From positions 1-64,000 of the forward strand of contig URSS01000001.1 of the NCBI GenBank assembly GCA_900550545.1: a DNA stretch of 64,000 nucleotides, written 5' to 3'. Shown here piece by piece: positions 58,883 through 64,000 of this stretch. The notes under the pieces are model-generated. The model did not search any database. It was not told where the DNA came from and was given only the letters and a program-made list of their open reading frames with translations. Each line of letters opens with the position of its first letter. The first letter of the stretch is position 1. Source of the DNA: an uncultured Lachnobacterium sp. (GTDB lineage Bacteria; Bacillota; Clostridia; Lachnospirales; Lachnospiraceae). The translations under genes were made by a program, and so were the position numbers.

Positions 58883-59368
58883 CTATATAATTTTATTTTG
58901 TTTTCCAACTGATTTTATCAGAAAATCTCCATTCTCACAATTAAGTTCGACGGTTCTTCCATAATTAAGTCCAATGTCTTCTGCCTTTAGTGGAATATTC
59001 AATTGCTTTAACATTGTCTTAGCTGCTTCTGCATTTCTCTCTCCCACGCGTCCCATGGAAGAAAGTCCACTCATTTCAAACATGCATGCCCCACCAGCAA
59101 TTTTAGCTACCAGTCTTCGCTGAGAAGCCCCCTCCGCAAGTACCACACGAAGCAATTCTTTAATTCCGGTATCTCCAAATTTTGCTATATTCGTATTATT
59201 TTTTAATTTTGTACTATCAGGCAGCATAAAATGCACAAGCCCACCTACTTTTGCAACCGGATCATACAATGTAAGTCCTATACAGGATCCAAGTCCCAGA
59301 GTTATTAAAGAGTCTGGGGCATGTGCTACTTTCAAGTCTGCCATACCTACTTTAATCGTTTCTCCCAT
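58883..59368 (-). CDS. cheD: Chemoreceptor glutamine deamidase CheD
   Basis: 161 residues from the ATG eight bases after GGAG; an ATG two codons earlier is too close to that site. Catalytic Cys in TLGLGSCIGLTLYDP and His in GGLVHFMLPDS; the RLVAKIAGGACMF and GERNAEAAKTML segments are typical. It deamidates receptor glutamines and, with CheC, tunes adaptation and CheY-P removal. Six bases separate it from cheC. Confidence 0.95.
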   Translation of the reverse strand: MGETIKVGMADLKVAHAPDSLITLGLGSCIGLTLYDPVAKVGGLVHFMLPDSTKLKNNTNIAKFGDTGIKELLRVVLAEGASQRRLVAKIAGGACMFEMSGLSSMGRVGERNAEAAKTMLKQLNIPLKAEDIGLNYGRTVELNCENGDFLIKSVGKQNKII

Positions 59369-59379
59369 ATCCATTACTC

Positions 59380-60000
59380 CTATAACTGGATGCCAAGAGA
59401 TTCCAAAATTTTGGCATATGAATCTTCTTCCGGCATTAATATAAAATAGCCACCTATCATATAATCACTTCCGAATTCTGTTTCGATAAGAAGCGCATTA
59501 TTTCCATACTGCCCAAACTGGATTGCTGGAACACTTAAAATTGCAGCTGCCATATCAACCGCAATATAAGGAACAGATGGTGCAATCGTAAGATTTGTCA
59601 TTCCGGAAAGTGCTGACAAATAGGCTCCTGCAATAATATTTCCAATTTCTTTCATTGCCGACAAATCCATATCATCAAACGGATCCATATTTTTCGGATC
59701 TCTTCCCATTAAACGGTTCACAAGATAATGTGCAGATTCCATACGCATCAAAAACATCATGCTTCCCCTAATGTCGCGCGTCACTTCCAAAAATATACCA
59801 ACAATAATTTCATCTTCCGGGCAAATAGCTGAGCCGAGTTTGGATGCCTCAATCAACTCAACTTTCGGAACATTCATATTAATTTGTTCATTAATCATAC
59901 TCGCCAGTGAAGTGGTTGCATTTCCAGCTCCAATATTTCCAAGTTCCCGGAGCACATCCATATACATTTCATTTACATGATCCAGTGTAAAAGATTCCAT
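59380..60000 (-). CDS. cheC: CheY-P phosphatase CheC
   Basis: 206 residues from the ATG after GGAGG. Two phosphatase helices are present, ELGNIGAGNATTSLASM and EIGNIIAGAYLSALSGM, each with the Glu-x-x-Asn pair. CheC removes phosphate from CheY and binds CheD. It is separated from cheW by a strong hairpin. Confidence 0.95.
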   Translation of the reverse strand: MESFTLDHVNEMYMDVLRELGNIGAGNATTSLASMINEQINMNVPKVELIEASKLGSAICPEDEIIVGIFLEVTRDIRGSMMFLMRMESAHYLVNRLMGRDPKNMDPFDDMDLSAMKEIGNIIAGAYLSALSGMTNLTIAPSVPYIAVDMAAAILSVPAIQFGQYGNNALLIETEFGSDYMIGGYFILMPEEDSYAKILESLGIQL

Positions 60001-60016
60001 AATTCCTCCAAAAATC

Positions 60017-60048
60017 ATATATAGTGAGGCAAATGCCTCACTATATAT
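60017..60048 (-). terminator. Strong intergenic hairpin between cheW and cheC
   Basis: Fourteen-base stem (atatatagtgaggc / gcctcactatatat) followed on the minus strand by GATTTTTGG. It sits inside the chemotaxis operon and could partially terminate transcription or protect the upstream mRNA. Confidence 0.6.
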
Positions 60049-60057
60049 TTTAAATAA

Positions 60058-60531
60058 CTACGTGTTATCTTTTTCATCAACAATCGCATTGATTTCAAGT
60101 AAAGAAATCAGTTGATCTCCATTCTTGCCAACTCCATTGATAAATGAATCCTTTGTATGAGTTGCATTTACATTGCTCTTTTCAATTTCACTATCAGAAA
60201 GTGTTACAACTTCACAAACTTCATCTACAATCACACCCAAAGATCCTTTTTCTTCAATCTTAAGAATAATAATACGTGAAGCATTGGTGAACACATCATC
60301 CTCAAGTCCCATTTTTGTTCGAATGCTCATAACCGGAACGATTTCTCCACGAAGATTGATAATTCCTTTAAAATAAACCTGTGCTTTTGGAACTCTTGTA
60401 ATTTTCTGCATACGCACAATATTGTCTACATAGCAGATATCAATACCGTATTTTTCATTTCCAATCTGTACAACAATATACTGTTTGCTGTCCTTTTCTA
60501 CATCTTTTGTCTCTATCTTATTTGTTGCCAT
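60058..60531 (-). CDS. cheW: Chemotaxis coupling protein CheW
   Basis: 157 residues. CheW fold with QYIVVQIGNEKYGIDICYVDNI, the FKGIINLRGEIVPVMSIRTKMG core and VDEVCEVVTLSDSEIE. It couples receptors to CheA. Lies between cheA and cheC. Confidence 0.97.
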   Translation of the reverse strand: MATNKIETKDVEKDSKQYIVVQIGNEKYGIDICYVDNIVRMQKITRVPKAQVYFKGIINLRGEIVPVMSIRTKMGLEDDVFTNASRIIILKIEEKGSLGVIVDEVCEVVTLSDSEIEKSNVNATHTKDSFINGVGKNGDQLISLLEINAIVDEKDNT

Positions 60532-60546
60532 ATGTTTATCCCCCTG

Positions 60547-62631
60547 TTACATCAATGTGTTTGCGTCAAGAATCAATGCAACTTCACCATCACCAAGAAT
60601 GGTTGCGCCGCTGATTAACTTATTGCCATTAATATATTTGCCCAGGGACTTAATTACAATTTCCTGCTGTCCCATAAGATTATCAACCACAAGTCCAACC
60701 TGACTGTCGCCTCGTTTCACAATAACAACGGTCAGATTTTCTTTTTTCTCCTCTGCCGGTTCAATATCCAGAACTTCATCAAGTCGAATAAGAGGAATAA
60801 CATTTCCACGTAAATGAATCACTTCTTTGGCCTGTACATATTTTATTTCCGATACAGGAATATTTTCGATATTTGCAATTGACCCAAGTGCAATCGCATA
60901 TTTTTCATCACGAATTTCCACCATGAGAGCCTGAATAATGGCAAGAGTCAATGGAAGACGAACCGTAAAAGTTGTTCCTTCTCCCAATTTTGTTCTTACC
61001 TCTACATCTCCACCAAGTTGTTCAATATTTGATTTTACAACATCAAGTCCTACACCACGTCCGGAAATATCCGTAATCTTCTTTGCCATCGAAAAGCTAG
61101 GCATAAATAAAAGATTAATAATTTCTTTCTGCGACATAACTTCAGCCTGCTCTGGAGTAATAATGCCTCGCTCAACCGCTTTTGCCTTAACAGCTTCTGT
61201 ATCAATACCATTGCCATCATCGCCAACTTGGATTATAACATTATTACCTTCTTGATATGCATTCAGGAAAATGCTTCCAACTTCTGGTTTTCCACGCTGT
61301 AAACGTAATTCTGTATCCTCGAGTCCATGATCTGCAGAATTTCGAAGTAAATGCTGTAAAGGATCTCCTATCTGGTCCACTACAGTACGATCGAGCTCCG
61401 TATCCTCACCAGTCATGATCAATTCCATCTTTTTATTCAATGTACGGGATAGATCACGAATCATACGAGGAAATTTATTAACAACGCTCTCAATTGGAAC
61501 CATTCGTACTTTCATGACTGACTCATGTAAATTTGTAGTAATTCTCTCCAGATATTCAATCTGTTCATGGAATCCCTGATTATTAAAGCTTCCACCTTCT
61601 GTAGAGCTGATAGATACCAGACTGTTTTTTGCAATAATAAGCTCAGACACCTGATTCATAAGTGCATCCAGCTTTTCAATATCTACTCGAACGGTTCGAT
61701 TGGTTGCCGGTTTTCCTGTTGTTTTCTTTGCCGGTGTTCCTGCTTTTTTGTGTTCTTCTTTCTTTGGTGCCGGTTTTGTCTCACCACCTGTAACTGCCGG
61801 TTTAGTCTCCTCTTTCTTTTCTTCTGATGGAGCAGAAAAATCTGTAATTTCTTCACCTACTGCATCTTCGATTTCTGACACATTTTTGGCTGCTGCAATA
61901 ATCTTGTCAATTTCTTCATTGGAAGCAATATAAAAGCTGAAATCAAGATCAAACTTTTCATCTTCTATGTCCTGTGAACTTGGACGATACACCAGAATTT
62001 CTCCATGTTCCTCCACTGCACGGAATACCAAAAATGCACGTGCCGCCTTCAATAGGCACTCTTTCTGTACAATAATTGTCATTCCATAAATATGCATACC
62101 AGCGTCTTTTGCAGTTGTGACAGTTTCTCTCTCATGATCTGTAAGTTCAATCTGATGATATTTTGCCTTATCAACATTATCAGAAGTGTCAGTTTCATTC
62201 GCTGGAGCATTCTCCTTCGTAGACGCTTCCGCAGCTGCTTCACCATTTGCTTTTGCTATAAAATCATTCAGTTCTTTGATAATAACTTCATTATCTTCTG
62301 TTCCTTCATCCGAAGTTTCCTTAATATTTTCCAAATATCCATCAATTGCATCCAGACATTTAAAAAGCAAATCAATCATAGGACTGTCTACTGTGATCTT
62401 ATCGCTACGTACTTCCTGAAACACATTTTCCATATCATGGGTAAGATGCTGCATACGCTTAAATCCCATGGTTCCAGCCATTCCTTTTAAGGAATGTGCC
62501 GCACGGAATACTTCATTGATTGTATCTTTGTTATCAGGTTCCTTTTCCAATGTCATAATACAATCGCTTAATGTCTGCAGATGTTCTGCACTCTCATCAA
62601 TAAAAATCTCAAGATACTGACTTACATCCAT
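60547..62631 (-). CDS. cheA: Chemotaxis histidine kinase CheA
   Basis: 694 residues from the ATG after GGGGGA. P1 HPt domain with H46 in RAAHSLKGMAG; P2 CheY-binding domain (about 165-260); a Lys/Pro-rich linker; P3 dimerisation (VDIEKLDALMNQVSELIIAKN); P4 ATPase (DPLQHLLRNSADHGLED, GDDGNGIDTEAVK, GRGVGLDVVKSNIEQLGG); P5 CheW-like. It phosphorylates CheY and CheB in response to receptors. The start is one base after the cheB stop. Confidence 0.97.
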   Translation of the reverse strand: MDVSQYLEIFIDESAEHLQTLSDCIMTLEKEPDNKDTINEVFRAAHSLKGMAGTMGFKRMQHLTHDMENVFQEVRSDKITVDSPMIDLLFKCLDAIDGYLENIKETSDEGTEDNEVIIKELNDFIAKANGEAAAEASTKENAPANETDTSDNVDKAKYHQIELTDHERETVTTAKDAGMHIYGMTIIVQKECLLKAARAFLVFRAVEEHGEILVYRPSSQDIEDEKFDLDFSFYIASNEEIDKIIAAAKNVSEIEDAVGEEITDFSAPSEEKKEETKPAVTGGETKPAPKKEEHKKAGTPAKKTTGKPATNRTVRVDIEKLDALMNQVSELIIAKNSLVSISSTEGGSFNNQGFHEQIEYLERITTNLHESVMKVRMVPIESVVNKFPRMIRDLSRTLNKKMELIMTGEDTELDRTVVDQIGDPLQHLLRNSADHGLEDTELRLQRGKPEVGSIFLNAYQEGNNVIIQVGDDGNGIDTEAVKAKAVERGIITPEQAEVMSQKEIINLLFMPSFSMAKKITDISGRGVGLDVVKSNIEQLGGDVEVRTKLGEGTTFTVRLPLTLAIIQALMVEIRDEKYAIALGSIANIENIPVSEIKYVQAKEVIHLRGNVIPLIRLDEVLDIEPAEEKKENLTVVIVKRGDSQVGLVVDNLMGQQEIVIKSLGKYINGNKLISGATILGDGEVALILDANTLM

Positions 62632-62632
62632 A

Positions 62633-63700
62633 CTACTTTTCCCCCACATTCTTTGTGATTGTTTTTGCAACCTGATTCAAAGGAACAACTTCATCAACAA
62701 CTCCAGCTTCTGCGACTGCCTTTGGCATTCCATATACAACGCAACTCTGCGCATCCTGTGCAATCACATGAATTGGTTTCGCTTTCTCCAAGGAAAGAAT
62801 TCCATTAGTTCCATCTGCTCCCATTCCTGTCAGAATAACACATACAATTTCATCATAACCGCTTCCCGTTAGAGAGTCGTACATAATGTTTGCGCAAGGT
62901 TTCAATCCACCAATCGGAGGCATATCGTTAAGCTTTATAACATGAGAGCCATTTGCCATACGCCGGATTTCCAAATGATGACCTCCGGGGGCAATATAAA
63001 CATGTCCATTTTCCAGCTTGTCCCCTTCTTGTGCTTCTTTCACCGGTATTTCACTGATTTCATCCAATCGCTTTGCCATAGATTGTGTAAAACCTGCCGG
63101 CATATGCTGTACGATTACGACCGGTGCATCCAACCATTTCGGCAGATACGGGACAACGCTTTGTAATGCTTTGGGTCCGCCTGTCGAACACGCAAGTGCG
63201 ACCAGTTTCTTTCCTGGATATACTGCTTTAATTCTGTTGTTCGATGCAGAGAGTTTTGTTCTTGTCGAGGTCGAAATTGTATGTATGCTATTCCATCGTT
63301 GCGTCTCATACACTGCATTCAGGACAGATAACAGCTGACGTTTAAAATCTTCCCCTTTGGCTTCTATAATGTTATTTGGCTTTGTCACAAAATCAATTGC
63401 ACCACGTTCCATGGCAAGAATGGTTACGTCCGCATCTTTTGTAGTCAACGTACTGACCATGACTACTTTTGCCTTGATATGCTCTTTTTGTAACCGTTCA
63501 AGCAATTGTAAACCATCCATTCGTGGCATATTAACATCCAAAATCACACCATCATAGCTTGTCGTCTTGAGTTTTTCATATGCCTCAAGACCATCTCTGC
63601 AATAATCGGTTGCTTGAAAATTTTGATCTGAATTGATTATATCACAGATAATCCTTCTCATAAGTGCAGAATCATCAACTACCAATAGTTTTTTCTTCAT
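62633..63700 (-). CDS. cheB: Protein-glutamate methylesterase CheB
   Basis: 355 residues. Receiver domain with phospho-acceptor D55 (VILDVNMPRMDG) and D9/D10; methylesterase domain with S172 (ACSTGGPKAL), H199 (VIVQHMPAGF) and D296 (TGMGADGTNG). It removes receptor methyl groups added by CheR. It starts directly after the PilZ gene stop. Confidence 0.97.
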   Translation of the reverse strand: MKKKLLVVDDSALMRRIICDIINSDQNFQATDYCRDGLEAYEKLKTTSYDGVILDVNMPRMDGLQLLERLQKEHIKAKVVMVSTLTTKDADVTILAMERGAIDFVTKPNNIIEAKGEDFKRQLLSVLNAVYETQRWNSIHTISTSTRTKLSASNNRIKAVYPGKKLVALACSTGGPKALQSVVPYLPKWLDAPVVIVQHMPAGFTQSMAKRLDEISEIPVKEAQEGDKLENGHVYIAPGGHHLEIRRMANGSHVIKLNDMPPIGGLKPCANIMYDSLTGSGYDEIVCVILTGMGADGTNGILSLEKAKPIHVIAQDAQSCVVYGMPKAVAEAGVVDEVVPLNQVAKTITKNVGEK

Positions 63701-64000
63701 TTAAGATTCCCCCACTTCCTTTTTACGTATCCGACGTTCCTCCTCGAATACAAACCGCACAATTTTTTCTCTGTCACGCAAATCTTTAAAAATGAATTTC
63801 AGTCTATGCTCATACAAATTGTCCACTTTTGGATTTTTATAAGAAGCGACACACCTGCTTACCAGATAGAAACTCTCATCCATATTTTCACTAGATAGCC
63901 GAAAATTCAATAAAACATAGTTTCCTGTCTGCAATAATTCATCGGATGAAAAAAGCATTCCTCCACCACTGATGTTTTTTACCATTCCATGCTTCATTCG
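63701..64000 (-). CDS. PilZ-domain protein, 5'-truncated by the window end
   Basis: The frame stays open through the last base, so the N-terminus is missing. The visible 100 residues are the PilZ core: VKNISGGGMLFSSDELLQTG, then FYLVSRCVASYKNP and RLKFIFKDLRDREKIVRFVFEEERR. Placed upstream of cheB in a flagellar/chemotaxis operon, it is probably the C-terminal domain of a YcgR/DgrA-type flagellar brake that binds cyclic di-GMP; the RxxxR part of that site would lie just outside the window. Confidence 0.82.
   Translation of the reverse strand, partial: RMKHGMVKNISGGGMLFSSDELLQTGNYVLLNFRLSSENMDESFYLVSRCVASYKNPKVDNLYEHRLKFIFKDLRDREKIVRFVFEEERRIRKKEVGES

Overview
The window reads as chromosomal core sequence from a low-to-moderate GC Gram-positive anaerobe of the class Clostridia, most likely a motile Lachnospiraceae (inference from PolC, the MEP isoprenoid genes, a Na+-pumping decarboxylase operon, CheC/CheD chemotaxis and gene order; no 16S is present). 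Nearly all genes lie on the minus strand. No prophage, insertion sequence, CRISPR array or resistance gene was seen.

Layout, left to right. 1-6.9 kb: an end-truncated YprB-type exonuclease (+), cheR, then a chain transcribed leftwards: RpiR-type regulator, HI0933-type flavoprotein, cmk, ispH and an S1-domain protein. 7-12.3 kb: a biotin-dependent Na+-pump decarboxylase operon with two different carboxyltransferase subunits sharing one biotin carrier and one membrane pump. 12.3-21.5 kb: a D-Ala-D-Ala carboxypeptidase, scpB/scpA, cardiolipin synthase, an intracellular-type subtilase, pnp, rpsO and an SH3/NlpC-P60 wall hydrolase with a textbook promoter and a WalR-type box. 21.6-29.9 kb: the rimP-nusA-rnpM-ylxQ-infB-rbfA-nrnA-truB-ribF operon. 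30-32 kb: three tRNA-Glu(CTC) genes, each with its own promoter and terminator, interleaved with xth and an unrecognised beta-rich protein. 32-41.4 kb: galE, an AraC regulator, the infC-rpmI-rplT operon with an attenuator leader and an ATT start codon, ppk-ppx, pheA and a DUF5050-like protein. 41.4-56 kb: polC, ispG, rseP, dxr, cdsA, uppS, frr, pyrH, a bactofilin, a deacetylase-like protein, tsf and rpsB. 56-64 kb: the distal end of a flagellar/chemotaxis operon (PilZ, cheB, cheA, cheW, cheC, cheD, a small protein, fliA/sigD, three small proteins).

The order cheB-cheA-cheW-cheC-cheD-sigD-(swrB position)-rpsB-tsf-pyrH-frr-uppS-cdsA-dxr-rseP-polC and rimP-nusA-ylxR-ylxQ-infB-rbfA-truB-ribF-rpsO-pnp matches the Bacillus subtilis arrangement. 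Departures from it point to lineage-specific functions: a bactofilin and a metal-site-degenerate deacetylase between tsf and pyrH, ispG beside polC, and tRNA-Glu cassettes upstream of rimP.

The most notable regulatory elements are the rpsB promoter, whose -10 box lies in the loop of the terminator ending the chemotaxis operon; the infC leader with competing antiterminator and terminator plus an ATT start; near-leaderless tRNA-Glu promoters; and a WalR box on the wall-hydrolase gene. I did not find a convincing new multi-gene defence or mobile system. The best candidates for undescribed biology are the leader-like beta-rich protein at 31272-31679 and the small proteins around fliA.
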